Assembly (NCBI GenBank): GCA_016744275.1
Contig: JADGEP010000154.1
Span: 1-8,619, forward strand
Reading direction: 5' to 3'
Length of the DNA: 8,619 bases
DNA from: Candidatus Krumholzibacteriia bacterium
Lineage (GTDB): Bacteria > Krumholzibacteriota > Krumholzibacteriia > LZORAL124-64-63
Shown: positions 1 to 5,633 of the stretch, piece by piece
Layout: every line of letters starts with the position of its first letter
Position numbering within the stretch: position 1 is the first letter of the stretch
Position numbers and translations under genes: made by a program
The notes under the pieces: model-generated
Seen by the model: the letters and a program-made list of their open reading frames with translations, nothing else
Told to the model about the DNA's origin: nothing
The model's database searches: none

Positions 1-618
1 CCGCAGGCCTTGCCCGGAGCCTTGAACAATCTGGCTTACCTGCTGCCCAATAAGGGCGAATTTGCGGAGGCCGAAACTTTCTACCGCGAAGCCATCGAAC
101 GCAACGAAAGCTTCTATGGCGAAGCTCACCCCAGCACCCTCATGCTCCGCAATAATCTGGCGGCGGTTTTACGGGAACAGGGGAAGATGACAGAGACTCG
201 AGATGAATTGGCGACAATCATTGCCCAGCAGGAGCATCTGACCGGAGCCGAGCATTGGCGCACGGGAGTGGCCCACCGCTCGTTGGGCTATTTCCTGTTT
301 TTGATGCGGGATTATGGCGCGGCCGGTGAGGAGTTGAGGGCAGCCTATGACAACTTTAGCAGTGGACTCGGCCCTGATCATTTGTGGACTGCAGCAGCCG
401 GCGCACAATTGGCCACGGTTCTGCATTTGAATGGTGAGCAACGGGCGGCCGACAAACTGTTGCAAGAGGTCAGCCCTGTACTACACAGCGAGGCGGCTCG
501 GTCAGACCGCTCGGTGCAACGCACTTTGCGTCTCATGGAAGAAAACATGCCCGCCGAAGGTGAGGCGTGGTGGCAGCAATTGTCCGGCGTTGTGTCCGCA
601 TCAGACTCATCAGACTAG
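1..618 (+). CDS. TPR (kinesin-light-chain-like) protein, C-terminal part
   Basis: The reading frame is open from base 1, so the gene starts outside the window; 205 C-terminal residues are visible. It contains tetratricopeptide units of the kinesin-light-chain type, in exact 42-residue register: the units starting GEAHPST (about residue 40), GAEHWRT (82) and GPDHLWT (124) each run 42 residues, after an incomplete first unit. Each has the small/large residue pattern of paired helices (for example NNLAAVLREQGK). The last 40 residues are not TPR and end in an Ser/Asp-rich tail. TPR arrays are protein-interaction scaffolds; no enzyme domain is visible. In many bacteria such arrays form the C-terminus of Ser/Thr kinases encoded near ECF sigma genes, and an ECF sigma gene lies 11 bp away, but facing it. 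Kinase linkage is therefore inference. The stop is TAG at 616-618. A related TPR protein lies at the other end of the window. Confidence 0.85.
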   Translation, partial: PQALPGALNNLAYLLPNKGEFAEAETFYREAIERNESFYGEAHPSTLMLRNNLAAVLREQGKMTETRDELATIIAQQEHLTGAEHWRTGVAHRSLGYFLFLMRDYGAAGEELRAAYDNFSSGLGPDHLWTAAAGAQLATVLHLNGEQRAADKLLQEVSPVLHSEAARSDRSVQRTLRLMEENMPAEGEAWWQQLSGVVSASDSSD

Positions 619-629
619 GGGCGGATGGG

Positions 630-1187
630 TCAGCCGGTGAGCATTTGGTGCAGTAAGGTGCGGGCCTTGGCCCAATGGCGGCGCACGGTGCGTTCGCCGA
701 TGCTGAGTGCGCCGGCGGTTTCGGCTTCGGTGAGGCCCGTGAAGTAGCGGCATTCGACGACCCGAGCCAGCAGGGGATCATATTCTTCGAGGCGGTCCAG
801 GGCTTGATCCAGGGCGAGCAATTCTTCTGCCTGATTCTCTGTTTCGAAAATTTCCTCATTGAAGGTCAAAGGCGCGCAATCGCCGCCCCGTTTGGCGGCC
901 TGCCGCCGGCGGACCGCATCAATCACCACGTTCCGCATGACCACGCTGCAAACCCTCAAAAACTGATTCCGATTGCGGATGTCCTGGTCCTGTCCCGCAT
1001 TGAGTTTCAAATAGGCTTCGTGCACCAAAATGTTGGTATTGAGAATGGAATCGCGGCCATGGCCCAGTTGGCGACGGGCCATGTGCTTCATTTCGTCATA
1101 AACCAGCGGAATCAGCTTGTCGAACGCATCAGATTTGCCGTCGCCTGCGTCGTTCAACAGCATTGTGATGGCCGAAGTCTTGTCCAT
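630..1187 (-). CDS. ECF-subfamily RNA polymerase sigma factor (Sig-70_X6-like)
   Basis: A 185-residue protein, normal length for a minimal ECF sigma factor. Region sigma2 spans roughly residues 20-100, with the core-binding and -10-reading helices around LVHEAYLKL (54-62) and the Arg-rich end VIDAVRRRQAAKR (88-100). Region sigma4 is about 122-182, with the helix-turn-helix in LTEAETAGALSIGERTVRRH (152-171) followed by WAKARTLL. The wording matches the family often annotated as TIGR02999 (Sig-70_X6), common in Acidobacteria, Planctomycetes and some Xanthomonadales and often found near Ser/Thr kinase-TPR genes. It would direct RNA polymerase to a private promoter set in the cytoplasm. No anti-sigma gene is adjacent. 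The ATG at 1185-1187 has only a weak, distant AAGG about 10 nt upstream. The gene converges with the TPR gene, with 11 bp between the stops. A sigma70-like promoter lies about 60 nt upstream of the start. The family call is firm; the exact subgroup is from memory. Confidence 0.93.
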   Translation of the reverse strand: MDKTSAITMLLNDAGDGKSDAFDKLIPLVYDEMKHMARRQLGHGRDSILNTNILVHEAYLKLNAGQDQDIRNRNQFLRVCSVVMRNVVIDAVRRRQAAKRGGDCAPLTFNEEIFETENQAEELLALDQALDRLEEYDPLLARVVECRYFTGLTEAETAGALSIGERTVRRHWAKARTLLHQMLTG

Positions 1188-1252
1188 ATCGCAATTGCCT
1201 TAATTGAATGACGCTGTGATCCATCCCTGGCGGCTGTTCTGTGTCTCAATAA

Positions 1253-1280
1253 AGTATACAGGCTGGCCAGGTGGTGACAA
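1253..1280 (-). promoter_or_regulatory. Predicted sigma70-type promoter of the ECF sigma gene
   Basis: On the minus strand TTGTCA (1275-1280) is followed by a 16-bp spacer and TATACT (1253-1258). Each hexamer matches the housekeeping consensus at 5 of 6 positions. Transcription would start near 1246 and leave a leader of about 60 nt before the ATG at 1187. This suggests that the sigma gene is transcribed by the housekeeping polymerase and not only by itself. It is a sequence match only. Confidence 0.6.
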
Positions 1281-1437
1281 GGGACGTCGCCGGACTTTTT
1301 GTCGCGCATTTAGCCAAGAGGGTAGCGAGCCTTGATGCGGTGAGGGGTGCAAGTAAGCAGACCAGGATTCCAACAACGGAAGTGACGAAACAGGCAAACT
1401 TGAAAACACCGGACGAGTGAGCAGGCCGCAGAAGGTC

Positions 1438-1466
1438 TCAACATGTGGACCGGTACATGGTATATT
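1438..1466 (+). promoter_or_regulatory. Candidate extended -10 promoter for the acetyltransferase gene
   Basis: TCAACA (1438-1443, 4 of 6 to the -35 consensus), a 17-bp spacer and TGG-TATATT (1458-1466), which is an extended -10 (TGn plus 5 of 6). Transcription would start near 1473, about 105 nt before the GTG start at 1578. This start point lies inside the small ORF at 1445-1573, so this promoter and a functional full-length small ORF are competing readings of the same stretch. Confidence 0.4.
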
Positions 1467-1573
1467 TCCATGATGGCTCCCTAGATTCGGGGATATATGA
1501 GTCGAACGAGCACGGAAAAACAGAGTTGCTTCGGTTGATACGGCAAACCACACGGGCAAAATCAGGATGGTAG
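1445..1573 (+). CDS. Possible small protein, 42 aa, directly upstream of the acetyltransferase gene
   Basis: A GTG-initiated frame of 42 codons, from AGAAGG (1430-1435, 9 nt before the GTG) to TAG at 1571-1573. The next gene's GTG follows after 4 nt, and that gene's best Shine-Dalgarno (AGGA, 1564-1567) lies inside this frame, an arrangement typical of translational coupling. The translation begins (M)DRYMVYFHDGS and ends in a basic tail (RLIRQTTRAKSGW). Its composition is balanced and protein-like, with no cysteine, signal peptide or membrane segment. I do not recognise a family. It could be a real small partner, the remnant of a larger gene (a stop at 1418-1420 closes the frame upstream), or chance. 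An extended -10 promoter candidate overlaps its start, which argues against it. Confidence 0.35.
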   Translation: MDRYMVYFHDGSLDSGIYESNEHGKTELLRLIRQTTRAKSGW

Positions 1574-1577
1574 GATA

Positions 1578-2324
1578 GTGAAATTCGTTGACCTGTCTGC
1601 TAGCAATCTGGAAGAGGAGCACATCTGTTGTGCAATTAGTGATAAGAAGTGTCGTGAAGGTTATGAAAAGAAAAAGGATTGGTTGAGGTCCGAGTTTAAA
1701 AATGGATACACTTTTCGAAAAATGGACGTTCGCGGGAAGGTCTTCATCGAATATGTCCCGATCGAGAGCTCCTGGCTTCCTTTAAAGGGCAGCAACTTCA
1801 TGGTCATCAATTGTTTTTGGGTTTCCGGGCAATTTAAAGGCAAGGGAAGCGGCAAGGCTCTTTTGCAGGAGTGCCTGAATGATGCGAAACACATGGATGG
1901 AGTCGTTGCCATTTCAAGTGACAAGAAGCGACCCTTTATGAGTGACCCGAAGTTCTTAAAAGCTCATGGCTTTGAGATTATTGATGAGGCGCCGCCCTAT
2001 TTTAAACTCTGGGGACTGAGAACAAACTCATCTGCGACATACCCTGGCATCCTGGATAGCGCCAAGGCAGGGCGGTGTCCTGATGAGAAAGGAATCACCG
2101 CGTACTACTCGGATACTTGTCCTTTCACGGACTATTATATAAACAACGCGTTGCGGCAGTACGCTCAGAAAAAGAAGATCCCCCTGCGGGTTATTCATTT
2201 GAAAACAAAAAAAGACGGGCGAAAGATGCCTATTCCTTGGGTCATAAACAGTGTCTTTTACCAAGGCGAATTGGTGACCCTGGAATTGAAGGCTGAAAGG
2301 CACTTAGAAAAGCTGATCAAATAG
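1578..2324 (+). CDS. YoaP-type GNAT acetyltransferase with C-terminal thioredoxin-like domain
   Basis: A 248-residue protein resembling the YoaP family (GNAT N-acetyltransferase plus YoaP C-terminal domain). The N-terminal hallmark EHICCAISDKK is at residues 14-24. The GNAT fold covers about 40-145, with the acetyl-CoA pyrophosphate loop Q85-F-K-G88-K-G90 in WVSGQFKGKGSGKALL. The C-terminal part (about 165-248) contains YYSDTCPFTDYY, a CPxT motif at 181-184 like the first turn of a thioredoxin-like helix, followed by a beta-rich end. It is expected to be a cytoplasmic acyltransferase; the substrate is unknown. The GTG start at 1578 has AGGA 10 nt upstream, and the N-terminus then aligns with the family start as I remember it. 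The gene is clearly GC-poor: 33% in bases 1621-1680 and 47% in 1861-1920, against about 62% at 3721-3780. It is also Lys-rich, which suggests acquisition from a low-GC donor. No terminator is evident downstream. Confidence 0.85.
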   Translation: MKFVDLSASNLEEEHICCAISDKKCREGYEKKKDWLRSEFKNGYTFRKMDVRGKVFIEYVPIESSWLPLKGSNFMVINCFWVSGQFKGKGSGKALLQECLNDAKHMDGVVAISSDKKRPFMSDPKFLKAHGFEIIDEAPPYFKLWGLRTNSSATYPGILDSAKAGRCPDEKGITAYYSDTCPFTDYYINNALRQYAQKKKIPLRVIHLKTKKDGRKMPIPWVINSVFYQGELVTLELKAERHLEKLIK

Positions 2325-2424
2325 CGCAAGGTTGGGCCTATCGCTCCAAACAGCTTCCGAATCGGTGGTTGGGCACGGTCAGAAGTGTGGAATATGGATG
2401 GATTTTCTTTAATTTGTCTTGGGG

Positions 2425-2451
2425 TGTCCAAAATCAGCTGGCACATGCGTC
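2425..2451 (+). promoter_or_regulatory. Predicted ECF42-dependent promoter of the DGPF-sigma operon
   Basis: TGTCCA (2425-2430), a 17-bp spacer and CGTC (2448-2451) lie upstream of the DGPF gene. The motif reported for ECF42 sigma factors, as I recall it, is TGTCGA in the -35 region and CG(A/T)C in the -10 region, so this matches 5 of 6 and 4 of 4 at normal ECF spacing. Transcription would start near 2458, leaving about 40 nt before the ATG at 2500. Its position directly in front of the ECF42 operon suggests positive autoregulation (inference). Confidence 0.5.
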
Positions 2452-2499
2452 ATTAGGGTGTCGTTGAATTGATCGATAAATTGCCACGAAGGAGAAATC

Positions 2500-2835
2500 A
2501 TGTCCAAATATCTTTGCCTGCAGCGCAATCTGCCCGGAGAAGATGGTGTCAAGCCGTCGCCAGCACAGATGCAGGAAATGTACGCGAAATTCGGCGCCTG
2601 GCAGGAAAAGTTCAAGGAAAACCTGGTTGATATGGGCGGGAAGCTGGGAGAGGGCAGAGTTGTCGGCGCAGGTTTGGCAGCCGACGGGCCGTTCATTGAA
2701 GTCAAAGAGCTCGTAGGTGGGTACATGATTGTCTCGGCCGACAACCTGGACCAGGCTATTGAGGTGGCCAGCACGTGTCCAGGGCTCGTGAGTCCTGGAT
2801 CCGGCGTCGAGGTTGTCGAAATCCACAGTTCTTGA
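2500..2835 (+). CDS. YCII-related DGPF-domain protein
   Basis: A 111-residue protein of the YCII-related superfamily with the diagnostic DGPF signature at residues 62-65 (GLAADGPFIEVKELVGGYMI). The family forms a small ferredoxin-like alpha/beta fold; its biochemical role is unproven, and no signal peptide or membrane segment is visible. Start and length fit the family: MSKYLCLQRN is a typical beginning, and GAAGGAG (2488-2494) lies 5 nt before the ATG. It is the first gene of a two-gene operon with an ECF42-type sigma factor, and DGPF genes are the recurrent neighbours of that sigma group. The DGPF protein is therefore probably a target and possibly a modulator of the sigma factor. The stop TGA (2833-2835) overlaps the sigma gene's TTG start. 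The sequence between the conserved N-terminus and the DGPF motif (residues 20-55) is Lys/Glu-rich and probably helical. Confidence 0.9.
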   Translation: MSKYLCLQRNLPGEDGVKPSPAQMQEMYAKFGAWQEKFKENLVDMGGKLGEGRVVGAGLAADGPFIEVKELVGGYMIVSADNLDQAIEVASTCPGLVSPGSGVEVVEIHSS

Positions 2836-4082
2836 GCGCGCACCATCTGGTTGAGCACTTCTTCCGGCACGAGTACGGGAGGTTAGTCGCCATGCTCTCG
2901 CGCCGGGTAGGAGTGCAATATGTCGAAACGGTTGAAGATTCCGTGCAGTCGGCTTTGATGACCGCCCTTGAAACCTGGAATGTGGCGGGACTGCCCGACA
3001 ACCCCTCTGCCTGGGTTTTTCGTGTGGCTCACAACGATCTCGTGGGGAAGCTGCGTCAGGGAAACCAACGCCGGCGCCTACTGGATAGAAGTCGTGCTGA
3101 GGGCCTTGCCGAAGTGGGCCGGGAGCTGGAACCGTATCTGGCTGGTGAGGTGCAAGATGACCTGCTCAGGATGCTTTTCGTTTGTTGTGACGACGCCATA
3201 GCAGTCGAATCTCAACTCGTATTGGCACTCAAAACGCTTTGTGGTTTTAGTGTCCGCGAGATCGCACTCCGGTTGTTTACCAGCGAAGCAAACGTTTATA
3301 AAAGACTCGATCGGGCGCGCCGGCGTTTGCGAGAAATTCAGCCACGCACGGACGCGCTGACCAGTAAGCAATATTCCATGCGGTTGCCGGATGTGCACAA
3401 TATCCTGTACCAACTGTTTACCGAAGGTTACCTCGCGTCTCACACCGAAGAAGCGATTCGTAACGAGTTGTGCGCCGAAGCGATCCGTTTGGCTACCGTA
3501 TTGGTGGAGCACCCAATCGGGCGCACGCCTGAGTCGTGTGCGCTGCTCGCGTTGATGCATCTGCATTCGGCCCGAATGACTGCGCGCCAGGACGTTTTCG
3601 GAGGTTTGCTCCTTCTCGAGGAGCAAGACCGGGGAGTGTGGGACCAGCAGGCGATCCAGGCTGGATTGAGTTGGCTCGCCGAATCCGCAGAAGGCGAGAT
3701 CTTTTCCCGGTTCCACGCCGAGGCGGGCATTGCGGCAGAGCATTGCCTGGCCCCTTCGTTCGGTGAGACTCGTTGGGATAAAGTGGTGGAATACTACTTG
3801 TTGCTGGAACAGGCCACACCCTCTGCTCTCCACCGTCTGAACCGTGCGGTTGCGACCGCGGAATGGCAGGGGCCCGCTGCGGGTCTTGCTGTCCTGGACG
3901 GCTGTGAGCCGCCAGCCTGGCTGGCTGGATCTTACATGTGGGGCACGGTGCTGGCCGACCTGCATTGGCGATGTGGCCATTTCACCAAAGCCAGACGGTT
4001 TCGGTCCCTGGCCTTGGCTGCGGCCCCATCTCCGGCGGTGAGAGATCTTCTGAATCGTCGGTTTCAGATCAGTGGTCCTTGA
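2832..4082 (+). CDS. ECF42-type RNA polymerase sigma factor with TPR-like C-terminal extension
   Basis: A protein of 416 residues, about twice the size of a classical ECF sigma factor, matching the COG4941/ECF42 type. Sigma2 begins with LVEHFFRHEYGRLVAML (6-22) and continues through NPSAWVFRVAHNDLVGKLR (57-75). Sigma4 is at about 129-168, with the helix-turn-helix in CGFSVREIALRLFTSEANVY (137-156) and KRLDRARRRLRE. The extension (about 185-416) has the family markers LYQLFTEGY (192-200), LLALMHLHSAR (238-248), LLEEQDR (261-267), LNRAVA (336-341) and a final TPR-like helical pair. In ECF42 factors this extension is needed for activity and takes the place of a separate anti-sigma control. The TTG at 2832 is chosen because the family homology begins right after it; an earlier in-frame start at 2775 would add 19 residues unlike the family. 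There is no good Shine-Dalgarno, and TTGA overlaps the DGPF stop, so translation is probably coupled. Confidence 0.92.
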   Translation: MSAHHLVEHFFRHEYGRLVAMLSRRVGVQYVETVEDSVQSALMTALETWNVAGLPDNPSAWVFRVAHNDLVGKLRQGNQRRRLLDRSRAEGLAEVGRELEPYLAGEVQDDLLRMLFVCCDDAIAVESQLVLALKTLCGFSVREIALRLFTSEANVYKRLDRARRRLREIQPRTDALTSKQYSMRLPDVHNILYQLFTEGYLASHTEEAIRNELCAEAIRLATVLVEHPIGRTPESCALLALMHLHSARMTARQDVFGGLLLLEEQDRGVWDQQAIQAGLSWLAESAEGEIFSRFHAEAGIAAEHCLAPSFGETRWDKVVEYYLLLEQATPSALHRLNRAVATAEWQGPAAGLAVLDGCEPPAWLAGSYMWGTVLADLHWRCGHFTKARRFRSLALAAAPSPAVRDLLNRRFQISGP

Positions 4083-4142
4083 ATGCCAATTTCCGATATT
4101 TCAAATGGCCAACGATAACCCCGTTTATGGCCACCAATCCCG

Positions 4143-4556
4143 TCAATCCACAATCCCATACTTCGCTTTCATCGCCGTAACGCGCACCAAGAGAAAGTCG
4201 GCCTTCATCCAGTAAATGTCGGCGGCAATGGTGAGGCCGCCGTTGAGGTTGAGATCGTTGATCGGACTAGCGACCGGTTGGGCTTCGCTCCAGCCGCCGG
4301 CCTCGTCCAGATGGGCGAGGAAGAGTACGGAGTGTGCTTGGCCATCAAGGTGGTCATTGATCCGCAATATCACGTCGCTCCCATCAGGGGAAAACACCGG
4401 ATACATGTCATCTTAATATTTGGTGGTGGCAAAGCCGGGGGCGAATATCTCGGCTTCGAATCCGGCTGGTGGTTCGCAGAGATTTTCGAGTTCCTGAGCG
4501 TTCACACTCGGCAGTGTTGTCAGACATACCAAAGGCAGGATTGTGAGCGCTCGCAA
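4143..4556 (-). pseudogene. Broken exported PD40 (WD40-like) beta-propeller protein
   Basis: Read on the minus strand from a TTG at 4554-4556 (GGAG 7 nt upstream), the frame encodes a clear signal peptide (MRALTILPLVCL..., likely cleavage after VNA at residue 20). The mature start is of the type seen in PD40 proteins (FEAEIFAPGFATTKY). A TAA at 4413-4415 then interrupts the frame. In the same frame it continues DDMYPVFSPDGSDVILRI, a textbook PD40 repeat (FSPDG), through WSEAQPVASPIND and ADIYW to a TGA at 4143-4145. A complete member has several repeats, often around 300 residues in total; only about 136 coding codons remain here. An internal deletion joining an early repeat to the last one (NGGLTIA/ADIYW) is therefore likely, besides the nonsense codon. 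An intact 87-codon frame starts at the ATG at 4404-4406 but lacks the signal peptide. Intact relatives are exported carbohydrate- or peptide-associated propellers of unclear function. Confidence 0.7.
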
Positions 4557-4598
4557 TCCCACTCTCCGAGGCGTTCGAGCCTGCCAACTAAAGTCGAC

Positions 4599-4626
4599 TT
4601 ATTGAGTCGTGATTTTGTGCTATGAT
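4599..4626 (+). promoter_or_regulatory. Predicted extended -10 promoter of the lamin-tail gene
   Basis: TGC-TATGAT (4618-4626) is an extended -10 element (TGn plus 5 of 6). A poor -35, TTATTG (4599-4604), lies 16 bp upstream, as expected when the extended -10 carries recognition. Transcription would begin near 4633, about 73 nt before the ATG at 4706. A perfect 10-bp palindrome, AAGTCGACTT (4591-4600), abuts the -35 and could be an operator, but nothing else supports that. Confidence 0.5.
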
Positions 4627-4705
4627 GGGGCCTCGGGATAGTCCGAAAGACAGCCGGAAGCCGAGTTTTCAAATTCCGACTACAACATCTGCGTTAGGGG
4701 TCGCC

Positions 4706-5338
4706 ATGAAACCAATGAAGCCAATGATCATCGTAAGCCTTGCCGTTATATCGCTGTTGGGTGCCCAGTCCGCCCTGGCCGTCCTGGTGATCAACGAGAT
4801 CGACTATGACCAGCCGGGCTCGGATACTGCCGAGTTCGTGGAGGTCTACAACACGGGACCAGACGCCGTAGACCTCTTCGAGTACCGTCTCGAATTCTGG
4901 AACGGGTCCACCAATACCCTCTACAACGCGTTCTCGCTGCTCGGGACGCTGGCCCCGGGAGACTTCCATGTGGTGTGTGGTTCGGCGACGTTTGTTCCCA
5001 ACTGCGACCAGGATGTTTCGCCCGACTCGGACCTGATCCAGAACGGCGCACCAGATGCGGTGGTACTGACACGACTCACCGTCATCATCGACGCGGTGAG
5101 CTACGAGGGTGACGTGCCTGGCTACGTTGAAGGCAGTGGCGCCGGCGCCGATACGGCCAATCTCTTCGAGAGTATCAACCGCTATCCCGACGGAGTGGAC
5201 ACGGATGACAACTCAGCTGATTTTTACCTGCGCTGCGCCACGCCGGGCGAACCGAATGCGCCCGATGGCATCCCTTGCGAAGATCCCGTCGCGGTGGAAG
5301 AGCAGACCTGGGGAGACATCAAGGCGTTGTACCGGTAG
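4706..5338 (+). CDS. Exported lamin-tail-domain (LTD) protein
   Basis: A 210-residue exported protein. The start is the ATG at 4706 because AGGGG (4696-4700) lies 5 nt upstream and the signal peptide begins there; an earlier in-frame ATG at 4622 sits in the promoter -10. The signal peptide has a basic start (MKPMKP), a hydrophobic core (IIVSLAVISLLG) and an ALA cleavage site at 23-25. The mature protein opens with the lamin-tail signature VLVINEIDYDQ (26-36), then EFVEVYN (43-49), LGTLAPGDFHVVCG (79-92) and the closing blade SINRYPDGVDTDDNSADF (156-173) with TPGEPN (179-184). It is a single immunoglobulin-like LTD of about 150 residues, a non-catalytic module usually found in secreted proteins, often beside nucleases, but no nuclease is fused here. 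Four cysteines (91, 100, 177, 191) could form disulphides. The C-terminus is a short tail ending TWGDIKALYR. The gene is flanked by its own promoter and a strong terminator. Confidence 0.88.
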   Translation: MKPMKPMIIVSLAVISLLGAQSALAVLVINEIDYDQPGSDTAEFVEVYNTGPDAVDLFEYRLEFWNGSTNTLYNAFSLLGTLAPGDFHVVCGSATFVPNCDQDVSPDSDLIQNGAPDAVVLTRLTVIIDAVSYEGDVPGYVEGSGAGADTANLFESINRYPDGVDTDDNSADFYLRCATPGEPNAPDGIPCEDPVAVEEQTWGDIKALYR

Positions 5339-5421
5339 TTTGCCGCCATTGAAACCGGGCGTGTCGATATGGTTAGCGGCCATTGGGATGCTGACCCGTT
5401 AGCACACTGGTTGATGATTAG

Positions 5422-5453
5422 AACGCCGTTGCTCTTTGAGTAGCGGCGTTTTT
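5422..5453 (+). terminator. Rho-independent terminator of the lamin-tail gene
   Basis: Bases 5422-5434 pair with 5438-5450 across a TTT loop: 13 consecutive pairs, GC-rich at the base and including two G-U wobbles, followed by a T-run to 5453. It lies 84 nt after the TAG at 5336-5338. There is no A-run before the stem, so it probably works on the plus strand only. Confidence 0.88.
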
Positions 5454-5501
5454 AGTATTGGTGCGGGAATGAGAAGTGTGCTTACCCACCAACCTTCTCC
5501 T

Positions 5502-5531
5502 TTGATCTGAACCCACCGGATGCGCTATCTT
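5502..5531 (+). promoter_or_regulatory. Weak sigma70-type promoter candidate for the parvulin lipoprotein gene
   Basis: TTGATC (5502-5507, 4 of 6), an 18-bp spacer and TATCTT (5526-5531, 4 of 6) lie downstream of the preceding terminator. The match is modest, but this is the best candidate in the only interval where a promoter is needed. It would give a leader of roughly 110 nt that contains the hairpins at 5562-5633. Confidence 0.35.
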
Positions 5532-5561
5532 ATCCCAGACGATAGACGCTTCACTACCCAT

Positions 5562-5633
5562 GCGGGCATTGTGTTGCCCGCTCTCCCTCAATGAGGGCAG
5601 CCGATCCGCAGCAAACCGCGGCTGTATCTGCCC
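5562..5633 (+). promoter_or_regulatory. Structured leader with competing hairpins upstream of the parvulin gene
   Basis: Three hairpins fit in 63 bases: GCGGGCA (5562-5568) with TGCCCGC (5575-5581), CCCTC (5585-5589) with GAGGG (5593-5597), and CAGCCG (5598-5603) with CGGCTG (5619-5624). An alternative pairing, GGGCAG (5595-5600) with CTGCCC (5628-5633), would disrupt the second and third. The first GGGCA (5564-5568) could also reach the distal TGCCC (5629-5633). The distal TGCCC ends 3 nt before the Shine-Dalgarno AAAGGA (5637-5642), so its pairing state could alter ribosome access. I match it to no known riboswitch or leader family. Confidence 0.4.

Larger units (their letters stand above)
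1188..1577. other. 390-bp intergenic region between divergent sigma and acetyltransferase genes
   Basis: The region separates two divergent genes. It holds the minus-strand promoter at 1253-1280, a plus-strand extended -10 promoter candidate at 1438-1466 and a possible 42-codon ORF at 1445-1573. Between about 1281 and 1429 I see no convincing gene, repeat or structured RNA. A 140-codon minus-strand frame across 1200-1622 overlaps the acetyltransferase start and has no recognisable protein character. Confidence 0.6.

Noticed and set aside
601..616. Direct repeat TCAGACT-CA-TCAGACT at the end of the left TPR gene
   Set aside because: It is explained by the Ser/Asp codons of the protein tail and has no second context suggesting an attachment or insertion site.
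675..1211. 178-codon plus-strand frame opposite the first ECF sigma gene
   Set aside because: The minus-strand sigma factor is unambiguous; the opposing frame has shadow-like composition.
1200..1622. 140-codon minus-strand frame in the intergenic region
   Set aside because: It overlaps the start of the acetyltransferase gene and crosses the sigma promoter. Its Pro/Ser/Leu-rich translation matches nothing I know.
2459..2477. TGTCGT...CGAT nearer to the DGPF start as an alternative ECF promoter
   Set aside because: The spacer is only 9 bp, too short for an ECF promoter; the pair at 2425-2451 has correct spacing.
3078..3980. 300-codon minus-strand frame inside the ECF42 sigma gene
   Set aside because: The plus strand carries conserved sigma2, sigma4 and C-terminal blocks throughout. 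The antisense product has no recognisable motif and no ribosome-binding context.
4602..4626. TTGAGT as -35 for the lamin-tail promoter
   Set aside because: The spacer to TATGAT is 13 bp, too short; the extended -10 explains recognition better.
4622..4705. Longer start for the lamin-tail protein at 4622
   Set aside because: That ATG lies inside the predicted -10 element, has no Shine-Dalgarno and would put 28 hydrophilic residues before the signal peptide.
5362..5388. Perfect TGTCGA box after the lamin-tail gene, possible second ECF42 promoter
   Set aside because: No CGAC or CGTC occurs at ECF spacing downstream, and a strong terminator follows before any gene. Other TGTCGA copies at 2814 and 2921 lie in coding sequence and also lack a -10 partner.
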